Positions 55,547 through 64,000 of a stretch of DNA of 64,000 nucleotides are shown piece by piece. Origin of the DNA: Hoylesella loescheii (GTDB taxonomy: Bacteria; Bacteroidota; Bacteroidia; Bacteroidales; Bacteroidaceae); contig JADYUK010000007.1 in NCBI GenBank assembly GCA_021531755.1, positions 89,731 to 153,730 of the forward strand. Direction: 5' to 3'. The notes beneath the pieces are model-generated. The model was not told the origin of the DNA and did no database searches. It was given only the letters and a program-made list of their open reading frames with translations. The number at the start of each line of letters is the position of its first letter. The stretch's first letter is position 1. A program made the position numbers and the translations under genes.

Positions 55547-57223
55547 TTAGTTATAACCGTTGTTCTGTACGAGGTTCGGGTTAGCGTTCACATCCTCGTC
55601 AGGAAGAGCGAAGAGGTTACGGTACTCAGGGAAGCTGACACCGTTTGCAGCGCCGCCCTTCCAGTCCCATACGTACTCAGCCGACTTAGGACCGCCGAAA
55701 TATCCGTAACGGATGAGGTCAGTGCGGCGGAAGCCCTCGTAGTAGAGCTCGCGTGAGCGTTCGTCGAGAATCTGATTGAGAGAGTACTGTGGCTGTGTGG
55801 TAGTGTTTGCACGTCTGCGAATAGCGTTGATGTATTCAGCTCCGGTAGAAGAAGTCTGTCCTCCGTTGATGCGTGCGTCAGCCTCGGCAGCGATGAGGTA
55901 AGCCTCGGCAGAACGCATGAGGAAGTAGTCTGTATCAACGAACTGTGAGCTGTGACCTGCAGAGCCGTTAACGTATGAGTTGCGGAACTTGCCTACAGAG
56001 TAACCTGAGGTGAACTCTGTCACCTTAGTGACAACGAGCTCGCGGTCCTTGCCATGAATGAGTGCGCGGTCGTCGCCTGCGAGGAGCACCATCTCGTTGA
56101 TAGTGGCAGCGGGAGCGTCGCCGTTAGGGAAGAACTTAGCCACGAACTGTGAGCGAGCGCGGTTACCAGACCAGAACTCTGTTGTGTTGTAGTCACTTTC
56201 CACGTCCATATCAGCCTTCCATGTAGAGGCCATGAGGAAGAGAGTAGTACCCCAAGATGTAGTTACCTTACCGTCCTGGATGAGCGGTAGTACAGCCTCT
56301 ACAGAAGCACCGTTCTCGCCGTTGTCGCCCATGAAGAGCATCTGGTAAGCCGACCACTTGCCAGAGCCCTGTGTCCAGAGTTTGTGCGGGCCGTTGATGA
56401 CTTTCTCTGCGTAGGTCTTTGCGTCAGCCCAGCGAGCCTCTCCAGTATAGACCTCTGCGTTGAGGTAGAGACGTGCGAGGAGGAGGTTAGCCGCATCCTG
56501 GTCAGCGCGTCCGTAACCGTCAGAAGAAGAAGTGCGTGCCTGTGCCGGCAGGAGAGCGTCGATGATGGCGTCGCCTTCAGCGCGGTTGACAATCTCTACA
56601 GACGGGTCTTTCACAGCATTTGCTGACATTGCCTTGCCGAGGAGCTCAGCCTCAATCCACATGAAGAGGTCGGCACGTGAGATCTGCTGTGGTGAAGAAG
56701 CGGAGAGCTCGAGTGCGAAAGGCACATTTCCCCAGCAGTCGAGGAGGTAAGAATAATAGAGAGTACGGAGGAAGCGCACCTCTGCCGTACGTGTGGCGTC
56801 GATGCCTGCGCAGACATCAAGATAGTGGTTGCAGTAGTTGATGCCTGCATAGAGACGGTAGTAGAAACCTTTCAGCATCGGGTGTGATGCGTCCCATGTG
56901 TTGTAGTCGAAACCGAGGATACCGTCGTCGCCCCATCCGCAGATAGACTCGTCAGTAGTGAGCTCGTTGGCGTTGAAGAGCTGACGCACGAAACCTGTTG
57001 TACCGCCGTCGAGACCGTCGATGTCGCAGTCGCCGTTGGCGCCGGTGTTGCCGGCGAGCGCCATGTTGGCATAGCACTTTGTATAGAGACCAACCTCATC
57101 TACAGTCATGATAGTGTTCGGGTCGATAGGAGTAACATCCAGGTCACCCGTACAAGAACTCAAGCCTGCTGTAAGTGCGAAGGCAGCCACCGGCAGTATA
57201 TTCTTAATATATTTGAAGTTCAT
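55547..57223 (-). CDS. SusD/RagB-family nutrient-binding lipoprotein
   Basis: 558 residues. Lipobox SSC then TGDLDV. Helical TPR-like scaffold with family signatures: LYTKCYANMALAG, YYRLYAGINYCNHYLD, AEVRFLRTLYYSYLLDCWG, DAANLLLARLYLNAEVYTG, DYFLMRSAEAYLIAAEADARI and ILDERSRELYYEGFRRTDLIRYG near the C-terminus. It forms the lid on the SusC channel. It starts 30 bases after the susC-like gene. Confidence 0.93.
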   Translation of the reverse strand: MNFKYIKNILPVAAFALTAGLSSCTGDLDVTPIDPNTIMTVDEVGLYTKCYANMALAGNTGANGDCDIDGLDGGTTGFVRQLFNANELTTDESICGWGDDGILGFDYNTWDASHPMLKGFYYRLYAGINYCNHYLDVCAGIDATRTAEVRFLRTLYYSYLLDCWGNVPFALELSASSPQQISRADLFMWIEAELLGKAMSANAVKDPSVEIVNRAEGDAIIDALLPAQARTSSSDGYGRADQDAANLLLARLYLNAEVYTGEARWADAKTYAEKVINGPHKLWTQGSGKWSAYQMLFMGDNGENGASVEAVLPLIQDGKVTTSWGTTLFLMASTWKADMDVESDYNTTEFWSGNRARSQFVAKFFPNGDAPAATINEMVLLAGDDRALIHGKDRELVVTKVTEFTSGYSVGKFRNSYVNGSAGHSSQFVDTDYFLMRSAEAYLIAAEADARINGGQTSSTGAEYINAIRRRANTTTQPQYSLNQILDERSRELYYEGFRRTDLIRYGYFGGPKSAEYVWDWKGGAANGVSFPEYRNLFALPDEDVNANPNLVQNNGYN

Positions 57224-57253
57224 ATTTTTATGCCTTTAATTGTTGAATGTGAA

Positions 57254-60200
57254 TTAGAAGTTGAGGCTTACACCCATGAGCATTGTGAAAGGACGTGGGT
57301 ACATATTGCTGTCGATACCACTTCCAACTTCTGGGTCGAGACCGTCGTAGTTGGTTATTGTGAATACGTTTGTAGCGCTCACGTAAACACGTCCTGAGAG
57401 ACCGTTGTAGCTGTTGCTCTTGAAGAGGTTGTCGAACGAGTAACCGAGGGCGATGTTGTCGCACTTGAGGAACGAAGCGTTCTGTACGAAGCGGTCAGAG
57501 AGCACGTGGTCGTATGTACACCAGTTGTCCTTGACAGCCTGTGCTGTCACGTTCTGGAGATAGTTGAAAGAAGAATCGAAACGCTTGCTTACGTTTACGT
57601 AGCTTGCCTGACGGTCGTTGAATACGTAGTTGTCGAAGCTTGCACGGAGGTTGAAGCCGAGGTCCCAGTTCTTGTAGAGGAACTTCATTGAGAGGCCAGC
57701 CGTGTAAGGAGCAGCCGGGCTCTTGTAGAAGTACTTGTCGCTCTCAGAGATTTGTCCGTCGCCGTTGCGGTCAACATAGACGCCCTCGAGCGGGTTGCCT
57801 GCCTCGTCATAAACCTGCTGGAAAACGAAAAACGAGCCTGCTGGATAGCCTACCGAGTGATATTTCACTGTGTTGCCGGTACCAGCCGAGATGCCGCCGT
57901 CATTAGCCTTGACGCGTGACGATTCGCCTGTGAGCTCAGTGATTTCGTTCTTGTTGTATGTGAAGTTGCCTGTCACCTCCCATGTGAAGTCATTTGTAAC
58001 GATAGGACGCACGGTGAGCGAAGCCTCGATACCCTTGTTCTCGAGTGTACCGATGTTTGATGTCACCTGGTTACGGAAGTTAGAGCCGGCAGAAACTGAC
58101 GCTGTGTTGATAAGGTCAGTAGTCTTGCGGTAGTAGGCATCAACGGCAGCAGAGACGCGGTTGCGGAAGAGTGACACGTCGAGACCGACGTTCCATGTTG
58201 TCGTTGTCTCCCACTTGAGGTCCTTGTTGTAAGCCTGCGGGCGGTAGAGGAGACCGTCGTTGTTCACGCCGATGATAGGATAGCGTCCGTCAGTGTTGTT
58301 TGAGTTGACGTCGTATGCAGCGAAATATGTGTAGTCGCCGATACCGTCCTGCTGACCTGTCTTACCCCAACCGAGGCGGAGTTTCAACTCGTCGATTTCC
58401 TTGACGTCCTTGAGGAAGGCCTCTTCGTTGATTTTCCATCCGAGAGCTACAGAAGGGAATGTAGCCCAGTGCTCTCTGAATCGAGAAGAACCGTCGCGGC
58501 GTACAGTAGCTGTGAGCATGTAACGGTCCCAGGCAGAGTAGGTGAGACGTCCGAAGAAGCTGACGAGATAGTTCTCTGTCTTCCAGATGCTCTTGCTGTA
58601 GTTATATCCTGCTGTCTCTGGTGTAGAGGTGCGTGGGTCGTAGTAGAGAGAGTTGCCCCAGTTCTTGGCGTGCGACCATTCGTAGCCCGCCATGACATTG
58701 ATGCTCTGTGTCTTGAGGAAGTCTTTCAGATACTGTGCGTATGCAGAGTATGTGAGGTTGTATTTGTTCTCCTTTGTGAAACCTGTGTTGCCATAGTAGA
58801 AGTTAGATGGTCCCCAGTCGGCATAGTCAGTGTTCTGCTTGCCGTTAGCCCAGTCACCAGAGAAGTTCATGTGGATGTGGAGGTCTTCCAGTCCGTGAAC
58901 AGCATAGTCAACCTCAACATTACCGATATAGTCGTAAGAGTTTGCGCGGTCGTTCTTCTCGTTGAGGAGTGCGACAGGGTTCTTTGCGGCCTTTGAGTTC
59001 TGTGTGAGGAGATAGTCTGAGTTTCCGAGAGCAGAACCATCGCCTGCCCACATAAAATAACCGTGGTTGTTATTTCTCATCTGTTCTACAGCAGAAGATT
59101 TGTAAGCCGCCCACTCGAGGTCTGTCATTCCGGCCGGCTGCTTAATGTCCAACGGGAAGAAAATATCACCATAGACAGGCTGTGTCGGGTCCATACGAAC
59201 CGCCTCAGCAATAGCGTCGGTGTTGGCGTATCTGTTGTGTGCGTACATGAACTTTCCGTTGATGTTGAACTTGAGGTGGTCGTCAAGGAAAGATGGGTTG
59301 AGCGTTACAGACGCTGTTGTACGCTGGAAGTTTGAGGTCTTGAGGATACCGTTCTGGTCAGTGTAACCAACGCTGACACGGTAAGGCATATTCTTCAAGC
59401 CGCCGGTGAGCGTGACGTTGTGGTCAGTGCTGACAGCGCCGCGATAGATTTCGTCCTGCCAGTCTGTGTCAGCGTTGCCAAGGAGTTTGACAGCGTCAGA
59501 ATCCTCGCCGTAGTAGCTCTTGATGAACTGTGTATATTCAGCGGCGTTGAGGACGTCGAATTTCTTTGCTGCTACAGAATACGAAACGTTTCCGTTGTAA
59601 GAGACGCGCGGAGCCTGATTGCCACGACCTTTCTTTGTAGTGATGATGATGACACCGTTAGAGCCGCGGCTACCGTAGATGGCAGTAGCGGAAGCGTCCT
59701 TGAGGACAGTGAACGACTCGATATCGTTCGGGTTGACCATAGAGAGAGGGTTTGAAAGACCTTTCACACCCTTGTTGTCCATAGCGAGACCGTCGATGAC
59801 GATGAGCGGGTCGTTAGATGCGTTGAGCGAAGAGCCGCCACGGATGCGGATTGTTGCGCCAGTGCCCGGGGCACCAGAACCTGTCGTGACGTTCACACCG
59901 GCTATCTTACCCTGAATCATGTCCTGTGCGTTAGTTACGAGACCGTGGTTCTTCTCGTCAGGCTTGATAGCAGTTACAGAACCAGTAAGGTCGTTCTTCT
60001 TTGCTACACCGTAACCGATGACAACCACCTCGTTGAGGAGAGCTGCGTCGTCCTGAAGGACAACAGTCACTGTTGGCTTTGCCTTCACTGTCACTGTCTG
60101 ATAGCCCACTGAACTAATCTGAAGGTCAGCGCCTTCTTCACATTTAATTACGAAATTGCCTTCAAAGTCAGTCACTGTACCGCCATCTTGTCCGATGATA

Positions 60201-60346
60201 CGGACTGTAGCGCCAATGACAGCTTCTCCAGTAGCATCCTTGACGTTGCCGTTCACAGTAATCTGTGCGAAGGCACCGACAGAAAGCAAAAGCCCGATAA
60301 CAAGCACAAAGGCTCGCTGCGGGATTCTCATAAATACCTGCTTCAT
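57254..60346 (-). CDS. SusC/RagA-family TonB-linked outer-membrane transporter
   Basis: 1030 residues. Signal peptide (RAFVLVIGLLLSVGAFAQ), carboxypeptidase-D-like N-terminal domain (ITVNGNVKDATGEAVIGATV, LQISSVGYQTVTV), TonB-box region (LNEVVVIGYG), plug (DLTGSVTAIKP, IRIRGGSSLNASNDPLIVIDG, DASATAIYGSRGSNGVIIITTKKG) and a large barrel ending GVSLNF. It imports oligosaccharides with the SusD lid using TonB energy. First gene of the four-gene operon; a -7 element and a LacI-type operator lie upstream. Substrate probably alpha-glucan, inferred from neighbours only. Confidence 0.95.
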   Translation of the reverse strand: MKQVFMRIPQRAFVLVIGLLLSVGAFAQITVNGNVKDATGEAVIGATVRIIGQDGGTVTDFEGNFVIKCEEGADLQISSVGYQTVTVKAKPTVTVVLQDDAALLNEVVVIGYGVAKKNDLTGSVTAIKPDEKNHGLVTNAQDMIQGKIAGVNVTTGSGAPGTGATIRIRGGSSLNASNDPLIVIDGLAMDNKGVKGLSNPLSMVNPNDIESFTVLKDASATAIYGSRGSNGVIIITTKKGRGNQAPRVSYNGNVSYSVAAKKFDVLNAAEYTQFIKSYYGEDSDAVKLLGNADTDWQDEIYRGAVSTDHNVTLTGGLKNMPYRVSVGYTDQNGILKTSNFQRTTASVTLNPSFLDDHLKFNINGKFMYAHNRYANTDAIAEAVRMDPTQPVYGDIFFPLDIKQPAGMTDLEWAAYKSSAVEQMRNNNHGYFMWAGDGSALGNSDYLLTQNSKAAKNPVALLNEKNDRANSYDYIGNVEVDYAVHGLEDLHIHMNFSGDWANGKQNTDYADWGPSNFYYGNTGFTKENKYNLTYSAYAQYLKDFLKTQSINVMAGYEWSHAKNWGNSLYYDPRTSTPETAGYNYSKSIWKTENYLVSFFGRLTYSAWDRYMLTATVRRDGSSRFREHWATFPSVALGWKINEEAFLKDVKEIDELKLRLGWGKTGQQDGIGDYTYFAAYDVNSNNTDGRYPIIGVNNDGLLYRPQAYNKDLKWETTTTWNVGLDVSLFRNRVSAAVDAYYRKTTDLINTASVSAGSNFRNQVTSNIGTLENKGIEASLTVRPIVTNDFTWEVTGNFTYNKNEITELTGESSRVKANDGGISAGTGNTVKYHSVGYPAGSFFVFQQVYDEAGNPLEGVYVDRNGDGQISESDKYFYKSPAAPYTAGLSMKFLYKNWDLGFNLRASFDNYVFNDRQASYVNVSKRFDSSFNYLQNVTAQAVKDNWCTYDHVLSDRFVQNASFLKCDNIALGYSFDNLFKSNSYNGLSGRVYVSATNVFTITNYDGLDPEVGSGIDSNMYPRPFTMLMGVSLNF

Positions 60347-60570
60347 TAGAAATTGTTTGTTAAGTTTAGTTTTTATTTAAATATATAGATGTATACAGTG
60401 TTAGTCTCTTTATTACGGCTTGTGTGCGCCGTGTATCTTGCCGCCATTCTCCGGCTGGCCTCAGACTCAATTCGAATAAGGGGTCTCTCTTGTCAGCAAC
60501 CATGTGTGAGCCCACATCTGCCGACATGTTCCAGACAAGCTATGATGCCCCCTTTTTCTCTTTCTGTTTG

Positions 60571-60578
60571 CAAAGTTA
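60571..60578 (-). promoter_or_regulatory. -7 element for the Sus-like operon
   Basis: TAACTTTG on the minus strand; no TTTG at -33 (AT-rich instead), as expected of a promoter needing an activator or relief of repression. The leader to the susC-like ATG is about 220 bases, without a clear terminator or riboswitch. Confidence 0.55.
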
Positions 60579-60630
60579 CATTCTTTAATCATATATATAA
60601 CTTTTTTTTCAGAAAATATGCAAACTTTGC

Positions 60631-60648
60631 TGTGCAATCGTTTGCACA
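60631..60648. promoter_or_regulatory. LacI-family-type operator in the divergent region
   Basis: TGTGCAATCGTTTGCACA is an 18-bp near-perfect palindrome with a central CG, the classic LacI/GalR operator form. It lies midway between the susC-like -7 box (53 bases away) and the lacI-type -7 box (53 bases away). Additional TGCAAA/TTTGCA half-sites occur at 60567-60574 and 60619-60624. Confidence 0.7.
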
Positions 60649-60700
60649 GTCCGTTAACAAATAATTAAATATATAATAATGATATATGGAAGGAATTGTA

Positions 60701-60708
60701 TAACTTTG
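60701..60708 (+). promoter_or_regulatory. -7 element for the LacI-family gene
   Basis: TAACTTTG on the plus strand, 138 bases before the ATG at 60847; no TTTG at the standard distance. Confidence 0.5.
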
Positions 60709-60846
60709 TAAGCGTTTAGGAGTTATGTCCCTTTCAGAGCTCTGGATTTCCTTTCTGGCTACACGCTGCCGGTAATAATAAGCCGAGGGGCGAACATGCT
60801 TTGCACGAAAGACTAAAACCCGCTATAACATTACACCTGATAATAA

Positions 60847-61878
60847 ATGAACGACAACAAGTCTATCACGATGAAGGACATCGCCGATGCGCTTGGCATA
60901 TCAGTAGCCACAGTGTCTCGTGCGCTGAAGAATTCGAGCCGTATCTCTCCAGAGCGTCGCGAGGAGATACAGCGTTTTGCGCGTGAGCATAACTTCACGC
61001 CCAACGTTGTGGCGCGCGACCTCCGCAACACCCGTCTCCTTCCCTCCCGCACGATAGGTGTGATAGTGCCTGAGCTGGTGCATTATTATTTTGATACGGT
61101 GCTCAGTGGCATAGAGGAGCAGGCACGCATCAGAGGCTACCGTGTCATAATAGGGCAGAGCCATGAGAGCTACGAGCGCGAGGTAGAGACATGCATGGCG
61201 TTTGCCGAGGCACGTGTCTGTGGCATTATAATATCTCTCGCCAAGGGCACATCAGACTATTCCCATTTCCGTGAGCTTCAGGCTGCCGGTCTTCCGCTTG
61301 TCTTTTTCGACCGCATCTGCCACGGCATCAATGCCTCACGTGTTGTTGTCGACGACTATCAGGGTGTCTACAACGCTGTGTGTCATCTTATAGCGACGGG
61401 ATGCCGCCGCATCGCATTCTTCGGCTCGCCGATGCATCTGGAGATATCCAAGAACCGTTTCAATGGTTATAAGGACGCGCTGCTTCACCATGACATCGCC
61501 ATTGACGATTCCATTATCCGCATCTGTGACAACCATATCGACGCAGAGCGCATCACTCCTGAGCTTCTTCTTAGCCATGAGCGTCCTGACGCCTTCTTCG
61601 CCATCAACGACGACACAGCCATCGGCATCCTCCGTGTTGTGAAGCGCAGCGGTCTCCGTGTGCCGGAGGATATCTCCATCTTCGGTTTCTCTGATGGTTT
61701 CCGTGCCATCGCCTCCGACCCCCAGCTGACATCTGTCAACCAGCGTGGCGAGATAGTAGGCAGCGAGGCGGTAGACATTCTCATTGACGAGGTTGAGGGC
61801 AAGCTCCCTGTCGACAGGGTCAACAAGCGCATTGTCAAGACAAGCCTTGTCATACGTGGCACGACGCGCCCGCTATGA
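60847..61878 (+). CDS. LacI-family transcriptional regulator
   Basis: 343 residues. N-terminal helix-turn-helix and hinge (SITMKDIADALGISVATVSRALKN, FTPNVVARDLRN), then the periplasmic-binding-like sensor domain (RTIGVIVPELVHYYFDTVLSGIEEQARIRGY, GLPLVFFDRI, PDAFFAINDDTAIGILRV, ISIFGFSDGF, TSVNQRGEIVGSEAVDIL). It senses a sugar and controls DNA binding. It sits divergent from the Sus-like operon with a matching operator between them and before an MFS sugar transporter; this resembles the MalR/osu arrangement of Bacteroides fragilis (family knowledge). The effector is inferred to be an alpha-glucoside. Confidence 0.92.
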   Translation: MNDNKSITMKDIADALGISVATVSRALKNSSRISPERREEIQRFAREHNFTPNVVARDLRNTRLLPSRTIGVIVPELVHYYFDTVLSGIEEQARIRGYRVIIGQSHESYEREVETCMAFAEARVCGIIISLAKGTSDYSHFRELQAAGLPLVFFDRICHGINASRVVVDDYQGVYNAVCHLIATGCRRIAFFGSPMHLEISKNRFNGYKDALLHHDIAIDDSIIRICDNHIDAERITPELLLSHERPDAFFAINDDTAIGILRVVKRSGLRVPEDISIFGFSDGFRAIASDPQLTSVNQRGEIVGSEAVDILIDEVEGKLPVDRVNKRIVKTSLVIRGTTRPL

Positions 61879-62006
61879 CCACCACCCTACCCTCTGCCGC
61901 ATACAGGACAAAAAGTTCATACAGAGCAATAAGCTCATGTGGAATAACAAGCGGACAATTACATAAAAGCAGAAAAGTAAAACAAGAACAAACTAACATA
62001 CAAGCA

Positions 62007-63386
62007 ATGAAACGAAAACCAGACATGAACTTCTGGGGTTTATGGAACCTCAGCTTCGGATTCTTCGGCGTACAGATAGCCTACGCCCTTCAGTCGGCCA
62101 ACATCTCGCGTATATTCTCGACACTTGGAGCCGACCCTCATTCTCTCTCATTCTTCTGGGTTCTCCCTCCGTTGATGGGAATCATCGTCCAGCCCCTTGT
62201 CGGCAAATACTCTGACCGCACATGGTGTCGCTGGGGCCGCCGCATCCCTTATCTTTTCCTTGGCGCCGCTGTTGCTGTCGCTGTCATGTGTCTGCTGCCC
62301 AATGCCGGCTCTCTCCATCTTGACAACACGACACTCATCTGGGGCACGATGACAGCCGTTATGCTCTTCGGCCTGTTGATGCTTATGCTTCTCGACACGT
62401 CTATCAACATGGCCATGCAGCCATTCAAGATGCTTGTTGGCGATATGGTCAACGAGGAGCAGAAGAAGAAGGCCTACTCCATCCAGTCGTTCCTCTGCAA
62501 CGCTGGTTCTGTTGTCGGTTTCATCTTCCCATTCCTCTTCACATGGATAGGCATAAGCAATACCGCACCTGAGGGCGTTGTGCCAGACTCAGTCATCTAC
62601 TCGTTCTATATCGGTGCCGCCATACTCATCTTGTGTGTCATATACACGACGCTGAAGGTGAGGGAGTGGGCACCAGCGGAGTATAACGAGTATAACGGCA
62701 TTGAGGAGTCAGCGTCAGAGAGCAAGGAGAACGCGGAGGAGCCAGGCATGGTGACGCTTCTTGTCAAGGCTCCGGCAGCGTTCTGGGAGATAGGCCTTGT
62801 CCAGTTCTTCTGCTGGGCGGCATTCCTTTTCATGTGGACATACACCAACGGCACTGTCGCCGCCAACGCTTTCGACACCCCTATACTCAACGGCGAGCTT
62901 GACACGAAGTCAGAGGCATACCAGCTTGCAGGCAACTGGGTAGGCATCCTGTATGCTGTCCAGGCTGTTGGCTCGGTAGTATGGGCCACGGTGATACCAA
63001 ACATCAAGAGCACGAAGCTGGGTTATGCCATCAGCCTTGTCCTTGGCGGTATAGGATTTGTGTCTATGGCATACATCAACGACCCGTATCTTCTCTTTGT
63101 GTCGTTCATACTGATTGGCTGTGGCTGGGCAGCGATGCTTGCCTATCCATTCACTCTTCTTACCAACGCGCTTGAGGGCAAGGGCCATATGGGCACATAC
63201 CTTGGCCTTTTCAATGGCACTATATGTCTGCCACAGATTGTGGCGGCAATACTTGGTGGTGCTATCCTGAGCCTTATGCCAGTGGCAGAGAATGGTGCGT
63301 CAAACCAGCCGATGATGATGGTTGTAGCAGGAGTGTTCCTGTTTATAGGCTCCGCAGCTGTCTTCACGATAAAGGAGAGACACTGA
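62007..63386 (+). CDS. MFS sugar transporter (sucrose/maltose-transporter-like)
   Basis: 459 residues from ATG 62007 (MKRKPDMNFWGLWNLSFGFFG); an upstream in-frame ATG at 61875 overlaps the regulator stop and adds 44 unlikely residues. Twelve predicted helices with SLC45/GPH-type motifs: QSANISRIFSTLGADPHSLS, PPLMGIIVQPLVGKYSDRTWCRWGRRIPY, LMLLDTSINMAMQPFKMLVGDM, KAYSIQSFLCNAG and a central acidic loop. It should carry disaccharides such as maltose across the inner membrane, completing the path from SusCD. It starts 128 bases after the regulator gene and ends at a GC-rich hairpin. Confidence 0.9.
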   Translation: MKRKPDMNFWGLWNLSFGFFGVQIAYALQSANISRIFSTLGADPHSLSFFWVLPPLMGIIVQPLVGKYSDRTWCRWGRRIPYLFLGAAVAVAVMCLLPNAGSLHLDNTTLIWGTMTAVMLFGLLMLMLLDTSINMAMQPFKMLVGDMVNEEQKKKAYSIQSFLCNAGSVVGFIFPFLFTWIGISNTAPEGVVPDSVIYSFYIGAAILILCVIYTTLKVREWAPAEYNEYNGIEESASESKENAEEPGMVTLLVKAPAAFWEIGLVQFFCWAAFLFMWTYTNGTVAANAFDTPILNGELDTKSEAYQLAGNWVGILYAVQAVGSVVWATVIPNIKSTKLGYAISLVLGGIGFVSMAYINDPYLLFVSFILIGCGWAAMLAYPFTLLTNALEGKGHMGTYLGLFNGTICLPQIVAAILGGAILSLMPVAENGASNQPMMMVVAGVFLFIGSAAVFTIKERH

Positions 63387-63392
63387 TTCCAC

Positions 63393-63429
63393 CCATCTCC
63401 CCCCGCGGCAACACCGCGGGGGGAGATGG
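63393..63429 (+). terminator. GC-rich terminator hairpin
   Basis: CCATCTCCCCCCGCGG (63393-63408) and CCGCGGGGGGAGATGG (63414-63429) are perfectly complementary over 16 bp with loop CAACA, seven bases after the transporter stop. No T-tract follows, so it may instead protect the 3' end. Confidence 0.75.
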
Positions 63430-63901
63430 AACGAAAGGAACGAAAGAACCGGAGAGACCAGAGAGACCAGGAGAGACAGAATCTCGTTGTTTCTGTTTCT
63501 GGGTGCAAAATAAATACCTAAATTTTGAAACGCCAATAGATTTTCATGAAAGAAATGATGGTATGTAACAAAATTGGGGTATTTCTGTATCTCACATGGT
63601 GAGAAAATAGATTTTTATGCACTTGGAGGGTAATGGGAGGTGAGGAGGAACAGGGGGACAAAGGGAAAAAGAAGAGAGAAAGAAGGGGAAAAGAGTAAAA
63701 CACAACTGTAAGCATACTGAATGGGAGGACAAGACAATAGGGATGAGGGCGTAAAAGAATAGAAATGGGAGAGCCAAAAAGCACAAATGGAAAGGCTGAC
63801 GTATGGACAAGAAAAGTGTAAGCAAAAAGGGGGCTGCGGGTTATGAACCGTAAGGACGGAGGAAAGGGAGGGAGGACGAGGGAGGGAGCCCTCAGCTGGA
63901 G
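63430..63901. other. Purine-rich non-coding stretch
   Basis: The plus strand is strongly A+G-biased, beginning with short direct repeats (gaacgaaag twice; gagagacca twice, 63430-63480) and later a long run of gaaaaag/gagagaaag type sequence (about 63630-63700). Open frames on the minus strand are Pro/Ser/Leu/Phe-rich artefacts of this bias. No gene is supported. Confidence 0.65.
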
Positions 63902-63921
63902 CCCGGAAGAAAACTTCCGGG
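63902..63921. terminator. Hairpin near the window end
   Basis: CCCGGAAG and CTTCCGGG pair around AAAA (63902-63921); the gene it would serve is not visible. Confidence 0.45.
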
Positions 63922-63996
63922 AACGGGGGCAGTGAGGAGGCAGGCAAGGCTGGAGGCAAGGAGGAACGGGGGCAGTGAGGAGGCAGGCAAGGCTGG
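63920..63996. repeat. 43-bp-period direct repeat at the window edge
   Basis: A 34-bp sequence (ggaacgggggcagtgaggag onward) occurs at 63920-63953 and is repeated exactly at 63963-63996. The array may continue beyond the window. Confidence 0.8.
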
Positions 63997-64000
63997 GGGC

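Noticed and set aside
63518..63959. Overlapping minus-strand frames near the window end
   Set aside because: Pro/Ser/Leu/Phe-rich translations of a purine-biased strand; several frames are open at once, so it is compositional.

Overview
The window looks like chromosome from a member of the Bacteroidota, most likely a Prevotella-like Bacteroidales (inference). Supporting signs are a SusC/SusD/SusE-type outer-membrane glycan-uptake locus, lipoproteins with acidic residues just after the lipobox cysteine, a C-terminal tail resembling type IX secretion sorting domains, BlaI/M56-TonB signalling genes, PorT-like and FadL-like barrels, and many promoters of the Bacteroidota type (TTTG, about 19 bp, TAnnTTTG) with no strong Shine-Dalgarno sequences. 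No rRNA operon, CRISPR array, prophage or complete insertion sequence was found.

Layout. 1-5.1 kb: the end of a BlaI-type repressor, its M56/TonB partner, a repeat-rich gap, and an unusual one-chain PP2C phosphatase / Ser-Thr kinase / membrane helix / FGE-sulfatase-fold protein. 5.2-9.5 kb: a porin-O/P-type channel, an AT-rich three-gene accessory operon led by an HTH regulator, and a 1.1 kb gap with a 22-bp tandem repeat. 9.5-15.5 kb: carB, a secreted aldose 1-epimerase overlapping a DUF2461 gene, and a PorT-type barrel. 15.9-19.7 kb: a secreted FISUMP-type protein with a small partner carrying a sorting-like tail, then a polytopic membrane protein. 19.8-35.1 kb, all on the minus strand: the translation/transcription core in the order rpsU - tyrosine recombinase - hpf - tRNA-Thr - tRNA-Tyr - tRNA-Gly - tRNA-Thr - tuf - tRNA-Trp - secE - nusG - rplK - rplA - rplJ - rplL - rpoB - rpoC, ending at a strong terminator.

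35.2-52.6 kb: housekeeping genes separated by strong hairpins: gamma-carbonic anhydrase, FadL-type channel, mdh, an M24 aminopeptidase, a small lipoprotein, an NTPase-CYTH fusion, a PgpH-type HD phosphodiesterase, gltX, waaA, a ZIP transporter, an orphan vsr, and an Rpn-type nuclease with a heptad-repeat tail. 52.8-63.4 kb: a SusC-SusD-SusE-SusF-like operon on the minus strand, divergent from a LacI-family regulator and an MFS sugar transporter on the plus strand, with a LacI-type operator between them. This fits uptake of an alpha-glucan or malto-oligosaccharide, but no glycoside hydrolase lies in the window, so the substrate is inferred. The last 600 bases are non-coding, purine-rich and repetitive.

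The least explained items are the phosphatase-kinase-FGE fusion, the HTH-led AT-rich operon with an apparently leaderless start, the NTPase-CYTH fusion (resembling animal Ttd14), a dispersed intergenic repeat family whose hairpin shows compensatory changes, and several very long perfect palindromes.
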